From NCBI GenBank assembly GCA_052267165.1, contig JBKQHO010000020.1:27294-91293 (forward strand): DNA of 64,000 bases, in the 5' to 3' direction. Positions 51,471 to 59,400 of this stretch are shown here, piece after piece. Source of the stretch: CAWICD01 sp052267165 (GTDB taxonomy: Bacteria; Vulcanimicrobiota; Vulcanimicrobiia; Vulcanimicrobiales; Vulcanimicrobiaceae). A program made the translations under genes and the position numbers. The notes beneath the pieces were generated by a model. The model was not told where the DNA came from. It saw only the letters and a program-made list of their open reading frames with translations, and did not search any database. Each line of letters begins with the position of its first letter. The stretch's first letter is position 1.

Positions 51471-52627
51471 ACGACCCGCCGCAGCGCTTCGGTCGGATCG
51501 AGCCGTGCTGCACTCAGCGCAGGAAGGAGGCCCGCGACGGCGCTGAGCCCGAGCGAGAATGCGAACGCTCCGATGACGAGCCGGGGCGTCAGCGCGAAGA
51601 GTTCCAGATTGCCGGCAGCGGCGTTGTGGGCGTTGACGAACGAGATGATGAGCGTGCCCAGGGCGATTCCCGCGATCCCGCCGAGGCCACCGATGACGCC
51701 AGCCTCGACCAAGAACTCGCCCAAGATGTCGCCGTCGCCCGCGCCGACGGCCTTGCGAATGCCGATCTCGCGCGTTCGCTCGGTAACCGCGATGGTCATC
51801 GTGTTGACGATCGAGAACGCGCCGACCAGCAGAGCGACGAGCGCCGCGCCGAAGATGATGCCGTCGAACACCGAGGTCACGCGGGTCAGGTTCGCCGCCG
51901 TCCGTCTCGGATCGCTCGCGTTCAGGCCGGTCTCGAGCGAGATCTTGTTCGCGAGGATCCCGGTGTCGGTGCCGGGATCGACGACGACCATCAGCGCGGT
52001 GCCGGTGCTATGCGGCAACGAGGGCGCGAACGGCGGCACGTTTTGCAGGAGCAACGCCTTCGCGGGACCGTACGGAACGATGACCGCCGAGTCGAAGATC
52101 GTGAACGAACCCTCGAGGATGCCGACGACGGCAAATGAGTTTCCGAAGAGCGCGATCGTCGTGCCTACGCCGACGCCGTGCGCCGCGGCAAAATCGGCTC
52201 CGACGACGGCGCTGCGGTCGTCGTCGGGGCGCAGATCGCGACCCACGCCGATTTGCGGCGCGCGGACCGCGTACTTGCGCGCGCCCGGCGGGAAGCCGAA
52301 GATCAGCGCGGGCGGTCCGAACCGGCCCGCGTCGCCGCTTAGGTAGGGTAGAACCACCTCGGGCACGACGCCTCGGACGCCGGCGAAACGACGGACGAGC
52401 TCGCTGGAGCGTTCGAGCGAGCTTTCGCCTCTGAGCTGTTCGGAGAGCGGAGCGAACGCGAAGATCGCGCGCGTGTTGAGCGCGTTCGACCCGGAGACGA
52501 TGGTGTGCAGGCGTTCCGCGAGACCGCCCACGACGACGAGGGCCAAGATTCCGATCGCAATGCCCGTGGCCGTGAGCGACGTGCGCAGCGCGCGGCTGCG
52601 CAGGTTGCGCAGGACGGATCCGATCAT
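51467..52627 (-). CDS. ABC transporter permease, FtsX/MacB type
   Basis: The 386-residue protein has one N-terminal span (LTATGIAIGILALVVVGGLA), a large periplasmic MacB-core domain (residues ~45-250), and three C-terminal spans of the FtsX fold (IIFGAALVALLVGAFSIVNT; VIGGLGGIAGIALGTLII; VIGAFAFSLGLSAVAGLLPA). The EIGIRKAVGAGDGDIL loop is the family's coupling motif. With the downstream ATPase it forms a mechanotransmission complex; the SGNH esterase and hydrolase share the transcript, suggesting a lipid- or ester-related role. Confidence 0.93.
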   Translation of the reverse strand: MIGSVLRNLRSRALRTSLTATGIAIGILALVVVGGLAERLHTIVSGSNALNTRAIFAFAPLSEQLRGESSLERSSELVRRFAGVRGVVPEVVLPYLSGDAGRFGPPALIFGFPPGARKYAVRAPQIGVGRDLRPDDDRSAVVGADFAAAHGVGVGTTIALFGNSFAVVGILEGSFTIFDSAVIVPYGPAKALLLQNVPPFAPSLPHSTGTALMVVVDPGTDTGILANKISLETGLNASDPRRTAANLTRVTSVFDGIIFGAALVALLVGAFSIVNTMTIAVTERTREIGIRKAVGAGDGDILGEFLVEAGVIGGLGGIAGIALGTLIISFVNAHNAAAGNLELFALTPRLVIGAFAFSLGLSAVAGLLPALSAARLDPTEALRRVV

Positions 52628-52709
52628 GCTAAGGCAATCTACACGTCGCGGGCCGGCTCAGTTTCGCCGGCTTTGGATACTCTGCGTGCGTCTGACGGGA
52701 AGATGAGGT

Positions 52710-53206
52710 CTATGGGCGTAGGCGCAGCGTCCGCACGACGATCGCACCGTCAGGGGCGCGCGATTCGATGCGGACGTCGACGACGCCGGAGGTCTGGTCG
52801 ACGATCGCGATCAACCGCGAGCTCGCCCAGTGGGCCGGCGACGGCCGGCTGCGTCACCGAGCTGCGATCGACTTCGCCGAACGGGAGCCGGCCGTCGGCA
52901 ACGGCGGTGATCCGCACGGCCGAGTTGGGGCGCGCGATCCCCGCGACGGTGAAGCGGTCACCCACGCGCGCGCTGTTGGGCGGGCCCAACCGGTCGAGGA
53001 AATTCGGACTCGCTTGGGGCGCGTTGACGAAGCTCCAATCGAGCGGCGCGCGCACCGCGCAGTTCGACGGCGTGCGTTCCGAAGGGAAGATCGAAAGCCG
53101 GCTCATAGGAGACCGCGCGCGGCGATACGTACGTGCCTGCGGTGACGTCCCGGCCGTCGATGATGAGCCGAACCCGCGTGATTTGTTCCTGTGAGGAGCG
53201 GCTTGC
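52710..53206 (-). pseudogene. Decayed copper-amine-oxidase-associated Ig-like domain gene
   Basis: On the minus strand three frames together give a continuous domain: ITRVRLIIDGRDVTAGTYVS, then AVSYEPAFDLPFGTHAVELR, then (new frame) WSFVNAPQASPNFLDRLGPP and RFTVAGIARPNSAVRITAVA, then (new frame) IAIVDQTSGVVDVRIESRAP ending VVRTLRLRP and TAG at 52710. The first part matches the C-terminal domain of the intact protein at 18935 (RMNLDGVDVTEQA). At least two frameshifts and no signal peptide or start; an in-frame TAG lies just upstream. Clearly decayed. Confidence 0.6.
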
Positions 53207-53268
53207 AATCTAATCCTCTTCTCAGCTTGACGCACGATTCTGGCAACGCCGGCTACGTTCGTCAAATC

Positions 53269-54219
53269 ATGAAGAAGCATTTTGCGGCTGGGTTGGCGGC
53301 CGTTACCCTGACATCGATAGCACTGGCGGTGCCACTCGCCGCTCAGGCTCAATCCGTCCCGACATACCCGGCTCAGTACGCTTCTGAGGGCCAAATCCGC
53401 GGCCGAATCGCGAGCTTCGACGGCGGTTACAACCTCGTGGTCCGCGACGAGCGCGGCTACCTGGACAACGTCCAGATGCACCAAGGCACGATCATCAATC
53501 CCACCGGTCTCACGTTACGGGCCGGAATGATCGTCAGCGTCATCGGCTATAACGCGGGCTCGTTCTTCGGTGCGAACGAGATCGACACGCCCTATACGTT
53601 TGACGCCGGCGCTCCCTACTACTACGGTCATCCGTGGTTCTACTACGGTCCGACGTTTGAGCTCGGTTTCTTCTTCGGGAATCCCGGCTGGTGGCACGGC
53701 GGCTACTTCGGCGGCGGCTATCGCTGGTACGCGGGCGTGCGCGTCTACGAGAACGTACGGATCGGCTACGGCGGCTGGGGTCATGGCTGGGGTTATCATG
53801 GCTGGGGCTACCATGGACCCGGCTATCGCGATTGGGGCTACCATGGTTGGGGTCATCCCGGTTGGGGTTACCACGCCGGGTTCTACCACGCGCCCGGATA
53901 TCACGGCTTCGGATATCATGGCCCTGGGTACCACAGCCTCGGATATCACGGCCCGGGATACCATGGGCCCGGATACCACGCTCCGGTCTACCACGCGGCG
54001 AATCATACTTGGGGACGCGGCGGCTACGGGGCGCACGGCGCTGACAATCATGCTCGCGCGCTCTCCGTGGAGCACTTCCACGGCAATCCCGGGGGGCACG
54101 CAGTCAGTCACGGCAGCTGGCACCCCGCAGCGCATTCCGGCCGGATTGGCGGAGGCCACGCGGCCTGGCACGGAGCGGCCGCCGGCGGCGCGCACGGCGA
54201 AGGGCACGGGCGGCGGTAA
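53269..54219 (+). CDS. Secreted His/Gly/Tyr-rich repeat protein
   Basis: The protein has 316 residues from the ATG at 53269. Signal peptide (FAAGLAAVTLTSIALAVPLA, cleavage near AQA). Residues ~35-110 form an OB-like beta domain (GQIRGRIASFDGGYNLVVRD; LTLRAGMIVSVIGYNAGSFF). Then a Tyr/Trp/Gly-rich block (APYYYGHPWFYYGPTFELGF) and an array of GYHG-based repeats (residues ~165-245), ending in a His-rich tail. The many His side chains could bind metals. No enzyme motif. Confidence 0.82.
   Translation: MKKHFAAGLAAVTLTSIALAVPLAAQAQSVPTYPAQYASEGQIRGRIASFDGGYNLVVRDERGYLDNVQMHQGTIINPTGLTLRAGMIVSVIGYNAGSFFGANEIDTPYTFDAGAPYYYGHPWFYYGPTFELGFFFGNPGWWHGGYFGGGYRWYAGVRVYENVRIGYGGWGHGWGYHGWGYHGPGYRDWGYHGWGHPGWGYHAGFYHAPGYHGFGYHGPGYHSLGYHGPGYHGPGYHAPVYHAANHTWGRGGYGAHGADNHARALSVEHFHGNPGGHAVSHGSWHPAAHSGRIGGGHAAWHGAAAGGAHGEGHGRR
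53765..53995 (+). repeat. Tandem degenerate GWGYHG/GPGYHG coding repeat
   Basis: About 12 units of six residues (GWGYHG, GPGYRD, GWGHPG, GFGYHG, GPGYHS, GLGYHG, GPGYHG) encoded by an 18-base unit around ggctaccatggncccgga. Units are degenerate in DNA and protein, as expected for an array that expands by slippage and then diverges. Confidence 0.75.
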
Positions 54220-54329
54220 TCGATTCAAGCGCGTTGTACTTGTGGTCTCGGGTGGCGGCAGCTGCGACGCCGACGCTTCCCGAGACCGCGTATTTTAGTC
54301 TCAGCCGCTCGACCGCCGGCGCGTCCGTC

Positions 54330-54791
54330 ATAGCCTCAGGCCTCCGGCGCTCCGGGTGATGCACCGAGAAGCGATCATGACCGCAACTGCGGCGATCTCT
54401 TCGGGCCGCCCGAAACGGCCGAGCGGGACTCGGTCGGGCGTGATACGCGGGTCGGAGCGGACCATGTCGGTCTCCACGAGAGCCGGCGAGATCGCGTTAG
54501 CCGTGATCCCTTCCTTGACGAGCAGGGACGCCTACGAGCGAATCAACCCGATCATTCCGGCTTTCGATGCCGCATAGTGCGGCCCGATGACGCCGCCGAC
54601 GTTCGCCGCCGTTCGCGACGTCGGCCTTCAAACTGCGATCGCGCGGCGCCCGGTCGCGGCGATCGCGGCCGCAGCGTTCGTCTTGTAGTTGATCGCGAGG
54701 TCGGCGCCGGCGGCCGCCAGTCCGAGCGCGATCGCGCGTCCCAAGCCCCGGCTGCCCCGGTCATCAGCGCGACTTTGTCGTTGAGGATCAT
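54330..54791 (-). pseudogene. Short-chain dehydrogenase/reductase (FabG-like) remnant
   Basis: Starting at an ATG at 54791 the frame reads ILNDKVALMTGAAG, then shifts to SRGLGRAIALGLAAAGADLA with INYKTNAAAAIAATGRRAI. After an internal gap, IGPHYAASKAGMIGLIRS is followed by an in-frame TAG and then SLLVKEGITANAISPALVET and GRFGRPEEIAAVAVMIAS. The catalytic Tyr/Lys segment (HYAASKAG) survives but the central strand with the catalytic Ser is deleted. One frameshift, one stop and one deletion make this a pseudogene. Confidence 0.75.
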
Positions 54792-55130
54792 GTCGTCTCA
54801 TCCGCGGCCCGCACGGGTCGACCTGCCGGAGCGCCGCCGATCGCTGCCGTCTCGGGGCGTCGCAGCGATACGCGAGACTGTCGCCGCTCTGCAGTAGGCC
54901 GAGTCGAGCGTCCAATCAGCGCGTAGGAATCGCCGCGATTCGCGATTAGCGAAGGGCGTCTATTCAACCGACCCGCTCATTGCCGAGCGGCGCGCGCTTG
55001 GGCAGTGCCGCTAAGCCGGCGTCCGCTTCGTTAACGAAGGCGCGATTTGGGGCACAAGGGCCGTGCGTAGGTCATTCGAGCATAGCGCTCGACTCGACCG
55101 CCGTTTCGGTCGGAGGAGTTTGCGAAGAAC
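54792..55130. other. Non-coding stretch
   Basis: There are 339 bases between the SDR remnant and the coiled-coil gene. I see no gene, no strong hairpin and no repeat. A CGGAGGAG at 55111-55118 lies 12 bases before the GTG of the next gene and may be its ribosome-binding site. Confidence 0.4.
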
Positions 55131-56384
55131 GTGGACCACCAGGATCGTGATGAGTCCGAAGCGAGCGCCGAAAACGCCGAGTCCGGAGTTGGAGCGCTGG
55201 CCGATGCACACATGGATGCGCTCGCGCAGCGTGCCGCCGCCGAGGCGCTGCTCACCGATGCGCAGCTGATCGAAGAACGAATCGCGGCCGAAACGGAGAA
55301 AGCGCGCCGCGCAACCGACCGGGCGTGGGCGCTACGCTTGCAGCGTGCCGTCGAGCGCGCTCGCGTTCTCGAGGCCGGGGCGTCCCAGCGTGCTGCCGGC
55401 TGCGCGGCCAACCACGCCCGCATCGCTGCCGAGCGCACTGCTGCGCAAGCGGCTAGGGACGCCGGCACCGCGGCGCTGGAAGGCGCGGCCGCTCGGGTCG
55501 CGGCGGCGGAAGCGCTTCTCCTCGAGAGGCGGCAGAAGCTCGAAGGTTCGACGGCGGCGATTTCGGAGGCAACGGAGCGCGCGCGGGCGGCGATCGCCGA
55601 AGACGACGCGGCGCGGATGGAGGCGTCTCAGTCCGTGCGGTTGCTCCACGAACGCAGCAGCGCGCGCCGAAAGCGGGAAGAAGAACTGCGCGCCATCCTC
55701 GAGCGATTTCGATTCGCGCCCGCGGCACCGGCCGCGCCGAAGGTCGAGCAGCAGTCGAACTCGAGTGGCCGGCGCCCGGCGTCCGTCAGGCGGCGGGGCG
55801 GCGTCGGCCTGGCGCTCGTCGGCGTGGGATTCGTTCTGGCTGCAATCTCCGCACTCGCGTTCTCGTTATCCCGGGGCACGCTCGTCGGCGTGAATCGCGC
55901 GAGCAGCGTAGCTGCGGCAGCCGCGCGGCCCGCCGCCGGAGCGTTGCGCCATCCGCGCGTCGTGCACGTCGCGCGTCACGGACGCAAGCCAGCGCGCATC
56001 GCCGCGCGGCCCCATCTAGACGTTGCCTCCGTTCCCGTCGCTCAGGTCGAGCGGCTCGCTCCGCCGCGCATCCTCATGCTGTCGATGCTTCCGAGGAAGG
56101 TGACGGCCGGAGGAACGGCAACGCTCTGCGTCTCTGCCGCGCACGCCAAGCGGCTCTTCGTGTCGGGCGTTGGCGCGTTCAACCCCGGCCTCACGACCTG
56201 TCGAACGTTCGCGCCCGCGCGGACGAGCAACTTCGTCGCATACGCCGTCAACGCGGGCGGCCAGCGGACGAAGCGAACCATCAGCGTGGTAGTGGACCGT
56301 GGGGCCATGGTCGCCGAGTTCCATCCCGCAATTCGCGTCGGACGTTTCCAGCGCAGCAACGGTCGTGTAGTAAATCTCAAATAA
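55131..56384 (+). CDS. Coiled-coil, single-span membrane protein
   Basis: The protein has 417 residues from a GTG at 55131. Residues ~20-200 are Ala/Glu/Arg-rich with heptad character (QLIEERIAAETEKARRATDR; ARVAAAEALLLERRQKLEGS), a long cytoplasmic coiled coil. A transmembrane helix follows at ~225-248 (VGLALVGVGFVLAAISALAF), then an Ala/Arg/His linker and an Ig-like extracellular domain (MLSMLPRKVTAGGTATLCVS to RTKRTISVVVDR) with two cysteines. The layout suggests a scaffold spanning the membrane. Family not recognised. Confidence 0.75.
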   Translation: MDHQDRDESEASAENAESGVGALADAHMDALAQRAAAEALLTDAQLIEERIAAETEKARRATDRAWALRLQRAVERARVLEAGASQRAAGCAANHARIAAERTAAQAARDAGTAALEGAAARVAAAEALLLERRQKLEGSTAAISEATERARAAIAEDDAARMEASQSVRLLHERSSARRKREEELRAILERFRFAPAAPAAPKVEQQSNSSGRRPASVRRRGGVGLALVGVGFVLAAISALAFSLSRGTLVGVNRASSVAAAAARPAAGALRHPRVVHVARHGRKPARIAARPHLDVASVPVAQVERLAPPRILMLSMLPRKVTAGGTATLCVSAAHAKRLFVSGVGAFNPGLTTCRTFAPARTSNFVAYAVNAGGQRTKRTISVVVDRGAMVAEFHPAIRVGRFQRSNGRVVNLK

Positions 56385-56543
56385 GAGCCGGTTAGCTCCT
56401 AAAACCAGCTCGGTTGCTAGCTTTCAGGTAGGCACTGATCGCTGGTCTTGCTAATCTGCGCAGGCTGAGCCTAGTTCGGCATGGCGTTAAGATTGCCGAC
56501 CCCGCCTTTCTTTCCGACTTGCGGACGATCGACCGCTAGCGCG

Positions 56544-57365
56544 CTAAATCGTGATCCGCTTGAAGCGGCGCATGTTCTCGGTCATGGCGACTTCCGTGGG
56601 GAGCCGCTCCATGCTCGACGCGCCGAAGAACCCGACCACGCCCTGTGTCCGCGAAAGGACGAACTGTGCGTCGTCAGGCTCGGCGATCGGGCCGCCGTGG
56701 CACAGCACCAGGATGTCGGGATTGACGGCGACGGCGGCGTCGCGCATCGCTTGGACGCGCTTCACCGACTCCTCGAGGGTGAGGGCCGTCTTCGCACCGA
56801 TCGTTCCCGACGTCGTCAGGCCCATGTGCGGGACCAAAACGTCGGCGCCGGCTTCCGCCATCGCGCGCGCGTCCGCCGGATTGAAGACGTACGGCGCGGT
56901 GAGGAGATCGAGCTCGTGCGCCCTGCGGATCATCTCCACTTCGAGCGCATAGCCCATCCCGGTCTCCTCGAGGTTGGCGCGAAACGTCCCGTCGATCAAG
57001 CCAACCGTCGGGAAGTTCTGGACGCCCGTGAATCCGATGCGCGCCAGCTCGGCGAGGAAGACCGGCATCAGTCGGAACGGATCGGTGCCGCAGACGCCGG
57101 CGAGGACCGGCGTCTGTTTGACGATCGGAAGCACCTCGGCGGCCATCTCGACGACGATTGCGTTCGCGTCGCCGTAGGGCAGCAACCCCGCGAGCGAGCC
57201 GCGGCCGGCCATCCGGTAGCGCCCTGAGTTGTAGATGATGATCAGGTCGGCTCCGCCGGCCTCGGCGCACTTTGCGGACAAGCCGGTCCCCGCGCCCGCG
57301 CCGATGAGCGGCTTGGCCGCGGCGACCGAAGCACGCAGTCGTTCCAGGGCTTGTTGTCGCGTCAC
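56544..57365 (-). CDS. Phosphoenolpyruvate hydrolase-like TIM-barrel protein
   Basis: The 273-residue protein belongs to the group annotated as PEP-hydrolase-like, related to PEP mutase/isocitrate lyase barrels: IGAGAGTGLSAKCAEAGGAD at the N-terminus, IIYNSGRYRMAGRGSLAGLL, VLAGVCGTDPFRLMPVFLAE, GFTGVQNFPTVGLIDG, and LVPHMGLTTSGTIGAKTALT. It lies 2 bases after the Tm-1-like gene; the two proteins are adjacent or fused in many bacteria and fungi. The true reaction is unknown, and the name is a family label. Confidence 0.88.
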   Translation of the reverse strand: MTRQQALERLRASVAAAKPLIGAGAGTGLSAKCAEAGGADLIIIYNSGRYRMAGRGSLAGLLPYGDANAIVVEMAAEVLPIVKQTPVLAGVCGTDPFRLMPVFLAELARIGFTGVQNFPTVGLIDGTFRANLEETGMGYALEVEMIRRAHELDLLTAPYVFNPADARAMAEAGADVLVPHMGLTTSGTIGAKTALTLEESVKRVQAMRDAAVAVNPDILVLCHGGPIAEPDDAQFVLSRTQGVVGFFGASSMERLPTEVAMTENMRRFKRITI

Positions 57366-57367
57366 GT

Positions 57368-58615
57368 TTACCTCCCGGCCGGCTTTGCGCCGTCGAGGGC
57401 AGCAGTCGACCGAATCATGTCGTCGAGGCGTTCCGCCATCGCGCGCGCGAAGGCAGGGTCGTTGATGTCGGTGTCGATCTCGTGGAGCTCGACGTTTGCG
57501 CCGAGACCTTCGCGCAGGGCCGCGAACAGCGCGTCGTCGGCTCCGGGGTCATGAAACGGCTGCCCGGGGACATCGATTGCCGAGACGCCGCGCAGCGGCA
57601 GATAGAGTGCGACCGGGCCGGAGGCTGCATTCAGTTTGCGCGCGATGCGCCGGCCCAGTTCGGCGTTCTCCTCCGCGGTCGTGCGCATAAGCGTCACCGT
57701 CGGGTTGTGCTTGACGAACGATCTGGCAGCGAACTTCGGCGGAACCGTGTCCGCCGGTCCGAAGTTGACCATGTCCAGCGCGCCCACCGATACGACTTGC
57801 GGCAGGCCTTTCGCGCCGGCGGCTTCGAGGCGCTCGGGGCCCGCCGACAAGACGCCGCCGACCAAATCGTCGGCCAGCTCGGTCGTCGTGATGTCCAAGA
57901 CGCCGGCGAGAAATCCGCCGGTCGCGAGCGCTTCCATCGACTGACCGCCCGTGCCCGTCGCGTGAAAGACCAAGACCTCGTAGCCCCGCTCTTCCAAGAG
58001 GTGCCGCGCTTCGGTGACGCACGGCGTGGTGACGCCGAACATGGAGGCGCCGACGAGCGGGCGGTGTTCGTGGGAGACCGGCAGTACGGCCGTCGCCATG
58101 CCGGCGATCGCCGCGGCCGCGTTGGAGAGGATGCGTGACGAGACCGCGTTGATGCCCGCGATGTCGACGACCGAATACATCATCGCGATATCGACGGCGC
58201 CGACGTATGGGCGGGTGTCGCCCGACGCCATCGTCGACACGATCAGCTTGGGGACGCCGATCGGGAGCGCTCGCATCGCCGCGCTCACGAGCGACGAGTT
58301 GCCCGAGCCTCCGACGCTCAGGATCCCGTCGAGCCGGCCGCGAGCGTGAAGGTCGCGCACGACGGTTGCCAGCCCGTCGGCCATCGTTGCAATCGCCGCG
58401 CCGCGGTCACCCGCTGCCGCGAGCGCCGCGATGTCGGCACCGGCCGCCCGCGCAACCTCCGCGCGGCTGACGTCGGCTTTGGTTTCGGCAAAGCCCAAAA
58501 TTCCGACGTCGACGAGCAGGACGTCGACGCCGTGGCGGTCGCGCAGCAACGAGCGCAGATATTCGTACTCGACGCCTTTGGTATCGAGCGTTCCCGCAAG
58601 CACGACCGTCGCCAT
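57368..58615 (-). CDS. Tm-1-like ATP-binding domain protein (UPF0261)
   Basis: The 415-residue protein has the N-terminal Tm-1-like domain (VVLAGTLDTKGVEYEYLRSL; ILSVGGSGNSSLVSAAMRAL; LIVSTMASGDTRPYVGAVDI) and a C-terminal domain (LVFHATGTGGQSMEALATGG; LPLRGVSAIDVPGQPF). The founding member is the tomato virus-resistance protein Tm-1; bacterial members bind ATP but have no known reaction. It is transcribed just ahead of the PEP-hydrolase-like gene, so the two probably act together. Confidence 0.9.
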   Translation of the reverse strand: MATVVLAGTLDTKGVEYEYLRSLLRDRHGVDVLLVDVGILGFAETKADVSRAEVARAAGADIAALAAAGDRGAAIATMADGLATVVRDLHARGRLDGILSVGGSGNSSLVSAAMRALPIGVPKLIVSTMASGDTRPYVGAVDIAMMYSVVDIAGINAVSSRILSNAAAAIAGMATAVLPVSHEHRPLVGASMFGVTTPCVTEARHLLEERGYEVLVFHATGTGGQSMEALATGGFLAGVLDITTTELADDLVGGVLSAGPERLEAAGAKGLPQVVSVGALDMVNFGPADTVPPKFAARSFVKHNPTVTLMRTTAEENAELGRRIARKLNAASGPVALYLPLRGVSAIDVPGQPFHDPGADDALFAALREGLGANVELHEIDTDINDPAFARAMAERLDDMIRSTAALDGAKPAGR

Positions 58616-58701
58616 GGCGCGCCTCTCTCTAAGCCGAGAGCACCGAGTGTCTGCGGTGTTCGACGGAAGATTGTCGGTTCCCAGGCCGTGGCGGCCGTTC
58701 T

Positions 58702-58887
58702 GTTTACGCGAAGATCGGCACCGACGAGAGCCGCGAACGCGCGTCGAGCGTCAGGAACTGGCTGATGGCCCGCTACCCCTCGAGCGGCGAAACCGCGCAA
58801 GTTCGTTCGGCCCTTGCTCAGGCCGATCGGAACGACGCGCCGGCCGTCCCCGCCGCGGCCGTCGACGCGTCCTCGCCCAATCCCTAA
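58702..58887 (+). pseudogene. Open frame of ~61 residues ending at the palindromic element
   Basis: The frame VYAKIGTDESRERASSVRNW, then LMARYPSSGETAQVRSALAQ and ADRNDAPAVPAAAVDASSPN, ends in TAA directly before the element at 58889. It reads like the C-terminus of a helical protein but has no start and no recognised family. It could be a fragment or chance. Confidence 0.3.
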
Positions 58888-58888
58888 G

Positions 58889-58967
58889 AGGGTGCGGAAA
58901 AACCCCCGTGCCACAAAGCGGCGTGAAAAGCCACGTCGCGACCGGTGCGGGGGTTTTTCCGCACCCT
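58889..58967. repeat. Palindromic element with perfect 20-bp inverted repeats
   Basis: The arms 58889-58908 (AGGGTGCGGAAAAACCCCCG) and 58948-58967 are exact reverse complements, separated by 39 bases. The transcript would form a very stable hairpin. The left arm plus TGCCACAAAGCG recurs at 7023-7054. It sits between the TAA at 58887 and the truncated phosphoesterase gene, as expected for a mobile REP/MITE-like unit. Confidence 0.8.
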
Positions 58968-59232
58968 GCTGTTGCGCCGGATAACCGGCAAGAGATCTCG
59001 CGGCGGCGCTCCAGATGTCGTCCGCGCCGGGAAACGTGCCGAAATAGTGATCGAAGGAACGGTTCTCCTGGTAGATCACAAAGACGTAGCGAATGCGTTG
59101 CGCGAACAGCACGTCGGTCCCGACAGGACGGCCCGCAGACCGACCGGCCGGTTGTGCCAGCAACAGAGTAGCGACGACGATCGCAAGAACGAGGCGTATG
59201 CGAGCGTTCACGAGCACCCTCCGCCGACGCAT
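58968..59232 (-). pseudogene. N-terminal fragment of an AcpA/phospholipase C-type phosphoesterase
   Basis: From a start near 59232 the frame gives a signal peptide (IRLVLAIVVATLLLAQPAGR) and then the family's first motif RYVFVIYQENRSFDHYFGTF, PGADDIW, ending at SLAGYPAQQQ where the palindromic element begins. The remaining ~400 residues, including the later metal ligands, are absent beyond the element. A full paralogue is at 61780. The gene was probably interrupted or deleted in association with the element. Confidence 0.7.
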
Positions 59233-59400
59233 AGCCGGTGCGCCAGGGTTCGACCTTCTCCGGCCCCGTACTCAGCGGTCGCAAGGACCTTTCGCCGCCA
59301 GGTACGGGTCACCGAGAGGTGACCGGCGCGTTTGCCGATGAAGTCGTGACCAAGCCTGCGTACGGCTGACGGTCGCCGGCTGGGGTTACCGAAAGGACGG

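Noticed and set aside
52750..53484. 244-residue single-frame protein on the minus strand
   Set aside because: Conserved domain pieces are spread over three frames, so the single-frame product is not the native protein; treated as a pseudogene instead.
53765..53995. CRISPR-like appearance of the repeated 18-base units
   Set aside because: Units are contiguous, in frame and encode a degenerate GYHG peptide repeat; there are no spacers.
58318..58980. Single long minus-strand frame joining the phosphoesterase start to the Tm-1-like gene
   Set aside because: The Tm-1-like protein begins at its own ATG at 58615 with a conserved start; the intervening part reads through the palindromic element and has no homology.
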